A stretch of 64,000 nucleotides of DNA from Bacillus sp. FJAT-49711 (GCF_018343715.1 NZ_JAGYPL010000002.1:248001-312000); one strand, 5' to 3'; numbered from the stretch's first letter, positions 17,644-27,105 are shown. Notes: a model not told the origin generated them from the letters alone. Numbers and translations are program-made.

Positions 17644-18906
17644 ATGAATGTAAAAAAGCTTGCCTTACTTGGGCTTGTTTTGACAGCCCTTTTGTTGGGG
17701 GCTTGCGGAAGCAAGGCTGAAGATAAAAAAGAAGGAGTAAAGCCTGCTGCCGCTGAAGAGAAAACAGAAAAGACTGAAAAAACAGAAGCTGAAGAAGCTG
17801 AAGAAGTTGAAGCAGAACAAAAAGAGTCAGCTGAAGCAGAAGATGATGGTTCAGTATTGAATCCGTACATCGCGGAAGATTTAAACGCAGATGTAGAAGT
17901 TGTTTATACAAATAAAAATCCAGGCTTAAAACATGCGTTCAGCGATGATGTGACAATCGAAATAAACGAGTATCAAATTGTACATGTATCGAATATGAAC
18001 GAATCAAGCAAGACGAACTTCGATGACGAAGATGAAGGTTATGTCCTTACATATAAAATGACATTAGATAATAAATCTGATGAAGATGTGTACTATGCAA
18101 ACGGAATTTCCTTATTGTCAGATGACGGAGCAGATTACATAATCCCAAGACAGCATCTAGTTGACCGTGATAAATGGCTAAAGGATGATAGTTCCGATAA
18201 CTTTTCCCAATATTCCAAAGGAAAAAGTTTTACAGGAATGAATGCTCATTCCATGACTAAAGCCCAATTTGAAAAGCTGAAATCTCCTACATTGAAAATT
18301 GATGCGTTATTCCTTAATGACGATGTATCGCAAAAGTTGGGAGAGGATGCTATATTCAAACTTCCGTTTAATGATGAAGGTGCCGAGAAGGCTGCTGCTT
18401 CAACGCAGCTATATCAAGATAAAATGGTGACAGAAAATATCGCAGATAAAGAAGTATTTTTCGAAAACACGGATATCAATGAAACGAAAGAAATTGATGG
18501 CGTTAAAATTACACTTAACGGAGTTCAGTATGCTAATGTGACCCCAACCGCTGCGTACAAAGAAAGTTTTACTGACTTCGGAGACAGCGGAGTAGTGGCA
18601 TTGACAGTAAAGACAACTTTTGAAAATGGCAGTGAGATTCCATTTGACAAATTTTTAATTAATTGGAAGCTGAAGATTGATGAGAATCGTGGAACGATGT
18701 TCAATCAAGGCATGCTTGAGCCCAATTATAGCGGAACGTCCAACCCTGGGGACAAGGATGAATACATCACTGTTTTCCTGTTCAGAAAAGATGAGTTCGA
18801 TATCTTTAAAAAGTTTGAACTCGAAGTGGGGCCGCTTAAAGATAGTGAGGCGAAAGAGCTATTTAAGGAAAAAACTGTTTCATTCGATTTGCCTGTAAAA
18901 AAATAG
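17644..18906 (+). CDS. Lipoprotein with DUF5068-like domain
   Basis: A 420-residue lipoprotein. The signal ends at LLLGAC (lipid-modified Cys21), followed by a low-complexity linker rich in Glu, Lys, Thr and Ala (about 23-68) that should span the wall. The folded part begins near LNPYIAEDL and contains two beta-sandwich-like halves with YVLTYKMTLDNKSDEDVYY and VVALTVKTTFENGS, typical of the extracellular immunoglobulin-like folds in Bacillus DUF4352/DUF5068 lipoproteins. Start ATG 17644 behind AAAAGGGGAC. Monocistronic with a strong terminator. Function unknown. Confidence 0.82.
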   Translation: MNVKKLALLGLVLTALLLGACGSKAEDKKEGVKPAAAEEKTEKTEKTEAEEAEEVEAEQKESAEAEDDGSVLNPYIAEDLNADVEVVYTNKNPGLKHAFSDDVTIEINEYQIVHVSNMNESSKTNFDDEDEGYVLTYKMTLDNKSDEDVYYANGISLLSDDGADYIIPRQHLVDRDKWLKDDSSDNFSQYSKGKSFTGMNAHSMTKAQFEKLKSPTLKIDALFLNDDVSQKLGEDAIFKLPFNDEGAEKAAASTQLYQDKMVTENIADKEVFFENTDINETKEIDGVKITLNGVQYANVTPTAAYKESFTDFGDSGVVALTVKTTFENGSEIPFDKFLINWKLKIDENRGTMFNQGMLEPNYSGTSNPGDKDEYITVFLFRKDEFDIFKKFELEVGPLKDSEAKELFKEKTVSFDLPVKK

Positions 18907-18917
18907 TTAATAACCTA

Positions 18918-18958
18918 ATCCGGTTCAAAATGGAACATTCATTTTGGACCGGTTTTTG
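18918..18958 (+). terminator. Terminator of the DUF5068-like lipoprotein gene
   Basis: Stem CCGGTTCAAAATG (18920-18932) / CATTTTGGACCGG (18940-18952) followed by five Ts. Confidence 0.9.
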
Positions 18959-18982
18959 TATAGTTTACATAGCGAAGCCTAG

Positions 18983-19019
18983 GACCTGAATTGGCACAAT
19001 TTCATAGCCGATTCAGGTT
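18983..19019. terminator. Second hairpin in the same gap
   Basis: GACCTGAATTGG pairs with CCGATTCAGGTTC (one wobble), followed by TTCAATTTTA. It may be a back-up terminator or a relic. Confidence 0.4.
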
Positions 19020-19104
19020 CTTCAATTTTAAGGGAAAAATGATAATTCTACCTATTTTAAAAAAAGGAAATTCAATATACTTAAAAGAAGGAAGGTGATA
19101 AAAG

Positions 19105-19593
19105 ATGGAATTTGAAGTTATTAAAGCAAGTTTAGATCAAAAAGAAATTATAATGAATTTAATGCAATTCTATATTTATGACTTTTCAGAATTTATTGAG
19201 GCGCATGTTGAGGAAAACGGAAGATTTAGTGAGTATTCTTATTTAAACGACTATTGGACAGATGATAATCGATTCCCATATTTAGTGAAGGTAGATGGGC
19301 ATTATGCGGGCTTTGTCTTAGTTAGATCGATAAAAGAAGGGGCAAAAGAATACTTTTCAATTGCAGAGTTTTTTATTATGAGAAAGTATCGTAGAGCGGG
19401 GTTAGGTAAATTAGTCGCAAAAGACATTTTTCATGTGTATAAGGGAAATTGGGAAGTTTTCCAAATAGAAAAAAACAAACCAGCACAATTATTTTGGAGA
19501 AACGTCATAAATGAATACACAAATGGACAATTCAGCGAGCGAATCGAGGAAGGAAAGAAAATAATACAAGAGTTTGTCAGCACAAAAGAATGA
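19105..19593 (+). CDS. GNAT family N-acetyltransferase
   Basis: The 162-residue protein has the GNAT acetyl-CoA fold. The pyrophosphate loop is RKYRRAGLGKLVAKDIF (about 93-109), preceded by the beta strand EYFSIAEFFIM, and a late NKPAQLFWRNVI segment forms the usual strand-helix end. It would transfer an acetyl group to an amine, but the substrate cannot be read. The ribosome binding site GAAGGAAGGTGATAAAAG precedes the ATG. It stands alone and converges on the L,D-transpeptidase gene. Confidence 0.9.
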   Translation: MEFEVIKASLDQKEIIMNLMQFYIYDFSEFIEAHVEENGRFSEYSYLNDYWTDDNRFPYLVKVDGHYAGFVLVRSIKEGAKEYFSIAEFFIMRKYRRAGLGKLVAKDIFHVYKGNWEVFQIEKNKPAQLFWRNVINEYTNGQFSERIEEGKKIIQEFVSTKE

Positions 19594-19756
19594 AACTGTC
19601 TATAAAAGATTCAATGGGATAATGGCACTATCTTTATATTGCAGCCATTTTCACCCAAAATTTGCTAAGCGAATAGTCACATGCTTGTCGGCTAAAAATT
19701 ACTTAGCTTTGATAATAGACTATCTGTCATATACATTGAATGCTAATCAAAATGAA

Positions 19757-19809
19757 GAAAGGACGGCCTCGTACTTCCTTAGCAGCAAGTATAGGAAACG
19801 TCCTTTTTA
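19757..19809. terminator. Bidirectional terminator between convergent genes
   Basis: Outer stem AAAGGACG (19758-19765) / CGTCCTTT (19799-19806) with inner TTCCT/AGGAA; A and T tracts on both sides. Confidence 0.65.
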
Positions 19810-19846
19810 TGTCTTATTAAAGTTCATTAAGTCAATTAGGCACTTA

Positions 19847-21286
19847 TTAATAAACAACAACCGGATCGTACGTATTGAGGTTATCATACACAGTTTTCAT
19901 TAAGCTTGGCGGCGTATTAACGCAGCCCCCTGAACCATTCGAAAGAAAGGCTTTACTTCCCCAGTCTTTCCGCCAGCTGGCATCGTGGAATCCTTGCCCG
20001 CTATTTGTAAATGGAGCCCAGTATTTAACCTCAATTTCGTAATCAGGTTTCCCTACTGCACTTCCCTTAAGTGTGTATGGGGTTCGTTTGAAAAGAATAT
20101 ACCAAATTCCAGGAGATGTATCTTCACCCGTGCTATGTTTGCCGGTTACTACATGCGTAGTGACAGCTAACTTGCCATTTCGGTAAATCCATATACGTTG
20201 TTCCGCTATGGATACTTCCGCATATGTGTCACCAATGCCGTTATTCCCGGTAGTTTCATAGCCAATGCCTTCATTTGTCCAGCCATGCCCATAAATATTA
20301 GAAGCAGAAACGGATTTTTCTCCTATTTCAAAGGCTGCCAGTATACTTGCTGTTTCTTTCTCAACGTCTAATGCCCAGCCATAACCTTGTGCTTTTACTG
20401 AAATGACTTTGCCTGAATGAGTTTTAAAATCAATGTTCTTATTTAATGTTGATTGTGATTTATTAATTTCCTCTATTTTACTCTGAATATCACTTTCTGT
20501 AATTGTAACCTTCATATCTTTTGAGATAGAAGCACCTTTAATTAATTCACTAGCTTTTAACGTATGCACTTTGTCCTGCACCTTATACTCAACCGTTCCA
20601 GCTAGGAAATCTTGATACTTTTTCTCTTCTTCTTTAATAATCGGATTGTCCGCTGCGATTGGCTTTACAAATACAGGCTGCAGATGAATATCACTCGTAT
20701 ATCTCTGTGTCTCATAATCTTTTAATATAGCGGCAACATCATATTGTCCTCCTTCAACACTATTGGAGATAACAATTTTGCCCCCTTCCAATTTCACCTG
20801 AGCATCTTGAGGCGCTTGCAAGCTCTTATTGACGGAGTCCAGTTTTTCTTCTAATTGCTTTGCTAACGTTACACTTCGAAATTCATCTTTCTTTTTCGGT
20901 ATGAGCCAATAATTTTTTTTCTCTAAAGAAGGGAAAAATGTCCACTGACTTTTTAATAACTTCTTAATATCAGTCCGATCCTGATCTGAAAAAGCCATTT
21001 CCGATTCATTTTCATCCAAAATGAGTTCTTCACCAATATAAACTCTGTTTGTTAAAGTAGTTGAACCTAATTTATTTATTGCCTTATTGACAGTTAGTCC
21101 GCCGACTTGTATATCGTTAATTGTAATCTTCGGATTGAATCTAGTCGCCTGATAATAGCTAAGCCCTGCAAATATTAGAGCAGTAACTAGAATGATTATT
21201 CCAATTACAATAAAATTACGGTTTGTACGCGGTTTGAATCGATTACTTCGCTTCATTTCTACTACTGATTCATGTAACGCACTCAT
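19847..21286 (-). CDS. L,D-transpeptidase (YkuD) with peptidoglycan-binding domain, membrane anchored
   Basis: A 479-residue protein. The N-terminus has a basic segment and one membrane helix (about 26-44), then an extracytoplasmic PG_binding_4-type region (about 50-320, with LVKPI-type beta repeats). The C-terminus is a YkuD catalytic domain: AEVSIAEQRIWIYRNGKL, the conserved HDASWR, and GSGGCVN with catalytic Cys about 455. Such enzymes make 3-3 or Lpp-type crosslinks in peptidoglycan and resist beta-lactams other than carbapenems. A longer frame starts at 21304 with GTG, but AGGGGGA lies correctly before ATG 21286. It is monocistronic. Confidence 0.92.
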   Translation of the reverse strand: MSALHESVVEMKRSNRFKPRTNRNFIVIGIIILVTALIFAGLSYYQATRFNPKITINDIQVGGLTVNKAINKLGSTTLTNRVYIGEELILDENESEMAFSDQDRTDIKKLLKSQWTFFPSLEKKNYWLIPKKKDEFRSVTLAKQLEEKLDSVNKSLQAPQDAQVKLEGGKIVISNSVEGGQYDVAAILKDYETQRYTSDIHLQPVFVKPIAADNPIIKEEEKKYQDFLAGTVEYKVQDKVHTLKASELIKGASISKDMKVTITESDIQSKIEEINKSQSTLNKNIDFKTHSGKVISVKAQGYGWALDVEKETASILAAFEIGEKSVSASNIYGHGWTNEGIGYETTGNNGIGDTYAEVSIAEQRIWIYRNGKLAVTTHVVTGKHSTGEDTSPGIWYILFKRTPYTLKGSAVGKPDYEIEVKYWAPFTNSGQGFHDASWRKDWGSKAFLSNGSGGCVNTPPSLMKTVYDNLNTYDPVVVY

Positions 21287-21482
21287 ACACATTCCCCCTG
21301 CCACAGGTAACTCAATAATAATATCCTTTAATTTGGATATTCACCAAACTCTTACATTTATCTTACAGCGTTATTAAAATTATTACAATAGTATTACAAA
21401 AATAAAGTTCAAATCCAAATTGTAGATAATCATGGCAAAGCTTGTTGTTTTTAAAAATGATTATCGCTTGTTTCTTCCTTTC

Positions 21483-21499
21483 GTTCATATTCAGTTCAT
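21483..21499 (+). promoter_or_regulatory. Candidate response-regulator direct repeat upstream of the ABC exporter
   Basis: GTTCAT at 21483-21488 and again at 21494-21499 gives an 11-bp period, as expected for an OmpR-family dimer site. It lies about 60 bases before the ABC gene start. The matching response regulator could be the one at 23518. Confidence 0.35.
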
Positions 21500-21555
21500 A
21501 AATAAGGTTTATTATCCGTATATGATTCGAAGCAACAAAAAAGGGAGGACTTACA

Positions 21556-22596
21556 GTGAGTAATAAGCAAAGGGTGAATACGGAAATAGCGGTTGAAGCG
21601 CATGGATTAGTTAAAGCTTTCGGTGACAATCGTGCGGTTGAAGCGCATGGATTAGTTAAAGCTTTCGGTGACAATCGTGCGGTTGATGGGATTGATTTGC
21701 AAGTTCCTTCCGGTTCTATCTATGGAGTGCTTGGCCCGAATGGTGCTGGCAAGACCACAACAATTAGAATGCTGGCAACTTTGCTACAAGCAGATTCAGG
21801 TTCGGTCCGTATCTTTGGCTATGATGTGGTGAAGGAGGCGCAAATTGTACGACAGCTTATTGGCGTGACCGGCCAGTATGCCTCAGTGGATGAATCGCTT
21901 AGCGCTACTGAGAATTTAGTCATTTTCTCTAGATTACTTGGATTGGGACGCGTAGAAGCGAAAAGGAAAGCTGTGGAATTATTGGAGGAATTTGGTTTAA
22001 CAGAAGCGGCTAATCGCCCATTAAAGAACTTCTCTGGCGGTATGCGTCGTCGACTCGATCTGGCAGCTAGCCTTATTGCACAGCCGCCATTAATTTTCCT
22101 AGATGAACCGACTACCGGATTAGATCCGCGAACAAGAAATCAAATGTGGGATACGATTCGCAGATTGGTAAAGGAAGGTTCGACCGTCTTACTAACGACA
22201 CAATATCTACAAGAAGCAGATGAACTGGCTGACCGGATTGCGGTTATCGATCATGGTAGAGTTGTCGCAGAAGGTACTGTCAATGACTTAAAAGCATCAA
22301 TTGGAACTTCCTCTTTGTATTTGAGCATAAAAAATCCACAAGATACACATGCTGCTTGTCGGATTGTTGAGCAGGTATTAAAAGTAAATGCATCACTTAC
22401 AACCGAGGCTGGAAAGATTATAGCTCCAATGGCGGATGCTGACCAGGTCGCGGATCTGCTTATCATTCTCCGTGATAAGGGAATTCAACTGGCAGAGTTA
22501 AGTGTACAGAAACCGAGTTTAGATGAGGTGTTTCTTACGATTACTGGTCAAGAAAAAGTGTCCAATCAATTAAAAGCAGGAGGTGCAACAGCATGA
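21556..22596 (+). CDS. ABC transporter ATP-binding protein, DrrA-like, with internal duplication
   Basis: A 346-residue ATPase of the daunorubicin-resistance type: GPNGAGKTT Walker A (about 60-68), NFSGGMRRRLDLA signature, LIFLDEPTTGLD Walker B and a C-terminal regulatory extension with KPSLDEVFLT. Start GTG 21556 behind AAGGGAGGAC. Residues 12-26 (AVEAHGLVKAFGDNR) are repeated exactly as 27-41, a tandem 45-bp in-frame duplication covering the first beta strand and the A-loop region. The second copy is in the correct position relative to Walker A. It overlaps the permease gene by 4 bases and should form an exporter with it. Confidence 0.93.
   Translation: MSNKQRVNTEIAVEAHGLVKAFGDNRAVEAHGLVKAFGDNRAVDGIDLQVPSGSIYGVLGPNGAGKTTTIRMLATLLQADSGSVRIFGYDVVKEAQIVRQLIGVTGQYASVDESLSATENLVIFSRLLGLGRVEAKRKAVELLEEFGLTEAANRPLKNFSGGMRRRLDLAASLIAQPPLIFLDEPTTGLDPRTRNQMWDTIRRLVKEGSTVLLTTQYLQEADELADRIAVIDHGRVVAEGTVNDLKASIGTSSLYLSIKNPQDTHAACRIVEQVLKVNASLTTEAGKIIAPMADADQVADLLIILRDKGIQLAELSVQKPSLDEVFLTITGQEKVSNQLKAGGATA
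21589..21678 (+). repeat. Perfect 45-bp in-frame tandem duplication inside the ABC ATPase gene
   Basis: Copy 1 is 21589-21633 and copy 2 is 21634-21678, base-identical. The first 8 bases of a third unit (GCGGTTGA) follow, which is where the original sequence continued. Confidence 0.97.
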
Positions 22597-23408
22597 AAAA
22601 CATGTCAATTTCACCGGTTGCCAACCGCCGGCTTAGTAACAAAACAAGCATTAGTCAATCATTACGCCATTCTTTAACTATGGCTTATCGAGGTCTTCTA
22701 AAGATTCGCCGCACACCTGAGCAATTGTTCGATGTTACTCTCCAACCTATCATCTTCACCTTAATGTTTACTTATATTTTTGGAGGTGCCAAATCAGGAA
22801 ACGTTCAAAACTACCTGCCTGTGATCATTCCGGGAATCCTTGTGCAAACAGTAATTACAACTTCCATTGTGACAGGAGTTCAATTGCGTGAGGATATGGA
22901 TAAAGGGGTATTCGATAGGTTTAAGTCCTTGCCCATTGCAAGAATCGCACCGCTGGCTGGTGCTTTGTTAGCAGACTCAGTCCGGTATACCATTGCGTCT
23001 GTTCTTACTTTTTCCATGGGATATATAATGGGGTATCGACCAGAAGGAGGCATAGGTTATGTTGCGATTGCCGCACTTCTTGTAATTATCTGTTCATGGG
23101 CTATCAGTTGGATCTTTGCTTTTTTTGGGGTAATTGCACGTACAGCATCAAGTGTTCAGGGAATTTCGATGATTGTCCTATTCCCGCTGACATTTGTCTC
23201 CAATGCTTTTGTACCAGCAGAAACAATGCCGAATTGGCTGCAATGGTTTGTGAAGATCAATCCTATTTCGCATCTCGTCACTGCTGTGAGAGAGCTTACT
23301 AACTCTGGAACAATTGGGTGGGATTTAACGATTTCTCTTGTGGGTGCCTTTAGTATTGTGGCTATTTTTGCGCCTATTACTGTACGTGCATATATGCGAA
23401 AGGCATAA
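22593..23408 (+). CDS. ABC-2 type permease, DrrB-like
   Basis: The 271-residue permease has about six membrane helices and an ABC-2 layout: a soluble N-terminus, RRTPEQLFDVTLQPIIFTLM before the first helix, the LREDMDKGVFDRFKSLPIAR loop, and the FVPAETMPNWLQWFVKINP motif that marks DrrB-type exporters. ATG overlaps the ATPase stop by 4 bases (ATGA), so the two are translationally coupled. Exports a hydrophobic compound, unidentified. Confidence 0.93.
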   Translation: MKNMSISPVANRRLSNKTSISQSLRHSLTMAYRGLLKIRRTPEQLFDVTLQPIIFTLMFTYIFGGAKSGNVQNYLPVIIPGILVQTVITTSIVTGVQLREDMDKGVFDRFKSLPIARIAPLAGALLADSVRYTIASVLTFSMGYIMGYRPEGGIGYVAIAALLVIICSWAISWIFAFFGVIARTASSVQGISMIVLFPLTFVSNAFVPAETMPNWLQWFVKINPISHLVTAVRELTNSGTIGWDLTISLVGAFSIVAIFAPITVRAYMRKA

Positions 23409-23517
23409 TTAAAAGAAATTTAATTAGTGTAATATAAAGGAAAGCAGACGAAATAAGATTTATTTGTATGATGAATAAGTGACCTTTCAATTTTAAAATT
23501 CTAAAGGAATGATATTG

Positions 23518-24198
23518 TTGGCAAAAATACTAATCGTAGATGATGACGAACATATCCGTGAATTACTTCATGTTCTTCTTTCTAAAGAAGGTTTTTCGAT
23601 CATAGGTGCAGCAAACGGCAAAGAAGCCTTAAGCTTACTGGAGACTAATAAAGTTGATCTGATCATCCTAGATATTATGATGCCTCATATGGATGGCTGG
23701 ACATTTTGTCATGAAATTCGCACCTATTATTCCGATACACTTCCGATCTTAATGCTAACAGCAAAAGGAGAGACCGCCCAAAAGGTAAAAGGATTTGAAT
23801 TGGGGACAGATGATTATATGGTAAAGCCTTTTGCTGCAGCTGAGCTAATTGCACGAGTCAAAGCATTACTGAAACGATATCAAATTGTGGTCGCCAATCA
23901 AATTGAAATTGGGAATGTCGTGATTGATCGGGCTTCTTATAAAGTCTCATTTGGAAATCATGAGCTGACTTTACCCCTTAAAGAATTTGAGTTATTGTTC
24001 AAATTGGCTACACATCATCAGAAGACTTTCTCACGTGAACAATTAATAGAAGATATATGGGGATACGATTATGAAGGTGACGAAAGGACTGTTGACGTTC
24101 ACATTAAACGCTTGCGCCAACGGTTTTCCCATCAAGATTGTCCATTTAAAATTACAACAATCCGCGGACTTGGTTATCGTTTGGAGGTGTTGGATTGA
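23518..24198 (+). CDS. OmpR-family response regulator
   Basis: A 226-residue two-domain regulator. The receiver (1-115) has VDDDEH and phospho-acceptor Asp52 in LIILDIMMP, Thr/Ala of MLTAKG and Lys of MVKPF. The winged-helix DNA-binding domain (about 130-225) ends in RTVDVHIKRLRQRF and TTIRGLGYRL. Starts considered: ATG 23509, TTG 23515 and TTG 23518. AAAGGA fits TTG 23518 best (MAKILIVDDDEH). It overlaps the kinase gene by 4 bases. It follows the DrrAB-type exporter by about 110 bases and probably controls it. Confidence 0.93.
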   Translation: MAKILIVDDDEHIRELLHVLLSKEGFSIIGAANGKEALSLLETNKVDLIILDIMMPHMDGWTFCHEIRTYYSDTLPILMLTAKGETAQKVKGFELGTDDYMVKPFAAAELIARVKALLKRYQIVVANQIEIGNVVIDRASYKVSFGNHELTLPLKEFELLFKLATHHQKTFSREQLIEDIWGYDYEGDERTVDVHIKRLRQRFSHQDCPFKITTIRGLGYRLEVLD

Positions 24199-25268
24199 AG
24201 CTGCCTGAAATCATGAAACGAATATTGGGTATATGCGCTGTTACATTATCATTACTTTTATGCTGGTCTTCAGCCTATTGGCTTACAGATTGGTTTTATA
24301 ACATCATTCATTACTTGCCTCATGAATTCACAAGACAGTTAATCAACTCTATCTTAGGATTTTTTCTGTTTGGATGCTTTGTTTTTTTCATAACAAATAT
24401 AAAATGGGTGAAGGAACGCCAAGAGAAGAGCTTGCATCCCCTTATTCATGCGATGAAAATGATGGCAGAAGGAAATTTTAATATTGATCTGTCTTTTTAT
24501 AATACGCAATTAAAAGATCGTAATCATCCTTATTATAAAATTGTTGAAAGCATCAATCATATGGCAAACAAGCTTGGAGAAATGGAAGAAATGCGACAAG
24601 AATTTATTTCAAATGTCTCCCATGAAATCCAGTCTCCTCTAACGTCGATTAGTGGATTCGCCCATGCGTTGAAAAATGATGACTTAAGCTCAGCTGATCG
24701 CGGTCATTACTTGGAAATTATTGAGATGGAGAGCAATCGGCTTTCAAAATTGAGCGAAAATTTATTAAAGCTCACTTCATTAGAATCTGAACATATTCCT
24801 TTTGAAATAAAAGAATATCGATTAGACTATCAGCTGCGTCGAATCATCCTTGCTAATGAACCGCAATGGGCAGAAAAAAACATTCATATGGACATCTCTC
24901 TAGATAAATTAGTCATCGCCGCGGACGAGGCCTTAATGGATCAAGTGTGGATTAATCTACTTCATAACAGTATAAAATTCACTCCGAAAGCAGGGACTAT
25001 CACAGTTAAAGCAATCGAAAAGGATGATGACCATTTATTCGTAAAGATTAGCGATACAGGAATTGGCATGAACAAAGATGCCGTTATGCGCATGTTCGAA
25101 CGTTTCTATAAATCCGACTTATCTAGAAATCGGGATTCAGGAGGCAATGGGCTTGGTTTGTCCATTGTCAAAAAAATAATCGATTTGCACAAAGGTATTA
25201 TCCGCGTTGAAAGTGAGATTGGGAGAGGAACCGATATATCTATTACATTAAATAAGACATTTAGCTGA
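24195..25268 (+). CDS. Sensor histidine kinase
   Basis: A 357-residue kinase with two membrane helices (about 10-30 and 48-68) and a very short outer loop. A HAMP-like linker (about 72-130) follows, then a HisKA domain with the phospho-His in SNVSHEIQSPLTS (His143) and a HATPase domain with NLLHNSIKF, ISDTGIGM and GLGLSIVKK. The H-box reads HEIQSPL where most have HEIRTPL. Start TTG 24195 overlaps the regulator stop, with GGAGGTG in the upstream gene as ribosome binding site. Signal unknown; the small outer loop suggests sensing in or at the membrane. Confidence 0.93.
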   Translation: MKLPEIMKRILGICAVTLSLLLCWSSAYWLTDWFYNIIHYLPHEFTRQLINSILGFFLFGCFVFFITNIKWVKERQEKSLHPLIHAMKMMAEGNFNIDLSFYNTQLKDRNHPYYKIVESINHMANKLGEMEEMRQEFISNVSHEIQSPLTSISGFAHALKNDDLSSADRGHYLEIIEMESNRLSKLSENLLKLTSLESEHIPFEIKEYRLDYQLRRIILANEPQWAEKNIHMDISLDKLVIAADEALMDQVWINLLHNSIKFTPKAGTITVKAIEKDDDHLFVKISDTGIGMNKDAVMRMFERFYKSDLSRNRDSGGNGLGLSIVKKIIDLHKGIIRVESEIGRGTDISITLNKTFS

Positions 25269-25288
25269 AATAGATTAACTTCTATATT

Positions 25289-25321
25289 TGAAACAGAGCC
25301 TCAAAATAAGACTCTGTTTCA
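25289..25321. terminator. Hairpin between convergent genes
   Basis: TGAAACAGAG pairs with CTCTGTTTCA around 25290-25320. T tracts are weak on both strands, so termination is likely but not textbook. Confidence 0.5.
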
Positions 25322-25330
25322 TCATCTCTA

Positions 25331-26380
25331 TTATTGCAGATAATCCAATATCTCTTTTATAACAATCAATGCTTTTTTCTCTAAACTCATTAATTCTGTA
25401 ACAAGAAAAACGCATCGTTCTTTCTCTATCAATTCAAAGACGGGCGGCTCCTCATACGGATACATGTTATTTAACGTTATAAATCTTAATGATATTTCGT
25501 TATATAGTGTTATCCCTTCATCTATCAGCTTCGGATTGATAAAGGTAAATTTCTCCTTGATCTCTGACAAGAATTGAACCACGTGTTGCCTTCCTTCATT
25601 TAAGATCTCTACGAAAAGACTAAAATAATATCGATTAAGTTCATTCGAATCTATTGCGGTTAGCCAACGTTCATAAGCTTTTTGCCCAACGAAGTACAAT
25701 TGGCCTTCCCTATTGTAAATCCCCTTCTCATTCAATCTAATTACAAATTCAAGTGCATCTTTCAATGCCAGTTGCTCATCAGCCGCTTCAATCGGATTAG
25801 CTGTATGTAGAGAGAGAAGACCGCTAGTCAGTTCTGCATATTCAGAATCCTTGCGAGAATTTACGCAGTGAGTGCAAGGACAAAGTCCGAGACCGAGTGC
25901 GTCCCAAGGGATCACATCCTCGCTATGTTCATATCCGGTATGCCATGATTTTGTATAATATCCTATGTCATCATAAGCATAAATAACGGATGTTTGGTTT
26001 CTTATATCAATATTTTTGGCAAATACAGGCTGTTTAGAACGAATTGCCGTTTTTGCTTTCTCCCATGCTTTTCTTTGTAAGTTTTTAAAATTCTCTCCTT
26101 CAGCATAAACATGAAATCCAGTAATCTCTATTCCAAGATTACGTGCCAGCTTAAAAACCTCAGGCTCAGACGGCTCAATATTAGGCTTAGCCATCTTTTC
26201 ATCAAGTATATGTAAAAAAGCATAGCCGGTCATCCCGTAAATCCAAGCTGCCGTTAAGGGGAGCTGGTAATAATCAGCAACAGACTTAATGGCGCCAATT
26301 AATGAGGCATCTAACCCACTAAATGTATAATTTTCTAAGCTTACCAACTTACTTGATTCCACGACTGAATCATCTCGCAT
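25331..26380 (-). CDS. BtrH N-terminal-domain-like protein (papain-like fold suspected)
   Basis: The 349-residue protein starts at ATG 26380 behind GGAGGTGAG; a longer TTG-led frame from 26413 has no ribosome binding site. The N-terminal 170 residues have the layout of the butirosin BtrH-type domain: an early GLDASLIGAIKSVADYY helix, LPLTAAWIYGMTGYAF, and then KQPVFAKNIDIRNQTS / YAYDDIGYYTKS strands. A Cys-rich patch LCPCTHCVN follows, then an all-helical C-terminal half. The usual nucleophile Cys near the N-terminus is not obvious. Function unknown, and the family call is tentative. Confidence 0.6.
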   Translation of the reverse strand: MRDDSVVESSKLVSLENYTFSGLDASLIGAIKSVADYYQLPLTAAWIYGMTGYAFLHILDEKMAKPNIEPSEPEVFKLARNLGIEITGFHVYAEGENFKNLQRKAWEKAKTAIRSKQPVFAKNIDIRNQTSVIYAYDDIGYYTKSWHTGYEHSEDVIPWDALGLGLCPCTHCVNSRKDSEYAELTSGLLSLHTANPIEAADEQLALKDALEFVIRLNEKGIYNREGQLYFVGQKAYERWLTAIDSNELNRYYFSLFVEILNEGRQHVVQFLSEIKEKFTFINPKLIDEGITLYNEISLRFITLNNMYPYEEPPVFELIEKERCVFLVTELMSLEKKALIVIKEILDYLQ

Positions 26381-26456
26381 AAGCTCACCTCCATGCTTCT
26401 TTAAATTTTGCAAAAATAAGAGAACCGTTTTTCAACGCTCAGTTTAGATGAAATGC

Positions 26457-26491
26457 ATAAAAAGCTAGGCAAGATTCGTATTTTGCCTAGC
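26457..26491 (-). terminator. Terminator of the second PfpI-family gene
   Basis: Perfect stem GCTAGGCAA / TTGCCTAGC followed on the minus strand by five Ts. Confidence 0.88.
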
Positions 26492-26550
26492 CTCTCTTCA
26501 TATCACTTCTTTCCAGTCGACTTTCCTCAGAAAAACATGCATCATTTCTA

Positions 26551-27105
26551 TCATTTATCTAATAAACGTATAAACTCACGCATAAATCCAGGCAGATCGG
26601 GCCAAGCATGACCGGATACAAGATTTTCGTGAACGTGCAAATGTTCGTCAATATATTGTGCACCACAAGCTTTTACATCTGGCTTGCAGGCGATGTATGC
26701 CGTATATTCTCTCCCTTTCATCAAATCTGGTACAACGGAGAGCACCTGCGCTGCATGGCAGATTGCTCCAACAGGCTTATTTTCCTCAAAAAAATGCCGG
26801 ACAATAGCTGGAACCGATTCATCCAATCTTATATATTCTGGTGCTCGTCCCCCAGGTATGATGAGACCATCATACTCAGATGGATCCACATCTGCGAATG
26901 CGACATGGGAATCTAGACCATAAGCAGGCTTTTCGACATATGTTTCCGTTCCTTCTACAAAATCATGGCTCACTGTATAAAGCTTTTTGACAGAGGGCGA
27001 AGCGATGATGGTTTCGAACCCTTCCTCCAAACAACGATAATAAGGATAGAACACTTCCAGAGCCTCTACAGCATCCCCGGTTATGATCAACACTTTTTTA
27101 CTCAT
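26551..27105 (-). CDS. DJ-1/PfpI family protein
   Basis: The 184-residue protein carries IPGGRAPEYIRLDE and the nucleophile elbow GAICHAAQVL (Cys about 117). It differs from the copy at 4352: it lacks the GPQ after CH and has a C-terminal LVSGHAWPDLPGFMREF. Members of this subgroup include archaeal-type proteases and deglycases. GGAGGT is spaced correctly for ATG 27105; the ATG six bases upstream is too close. It has its own terminator, so it is not in an operon with the BtrH-like gene downstream. Confidence 0.9.
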   Translation of the reverse strand: MSKKVLIITGDAVEALEVFYPYYRCLEEGFETIIASPSVKKLYTVSHDFVEGTETYVEKPAYGLDSHVAFADVDPSEYDGLIIPGGRAPEYIRLDESVPAIVRHFFEENKPVGAICHAAQVLSVVPDLMKGREYTAYIACKPDVKACGAQYIDEHLHVHENLVSGHAWPDLPGFMREFIRLLDK

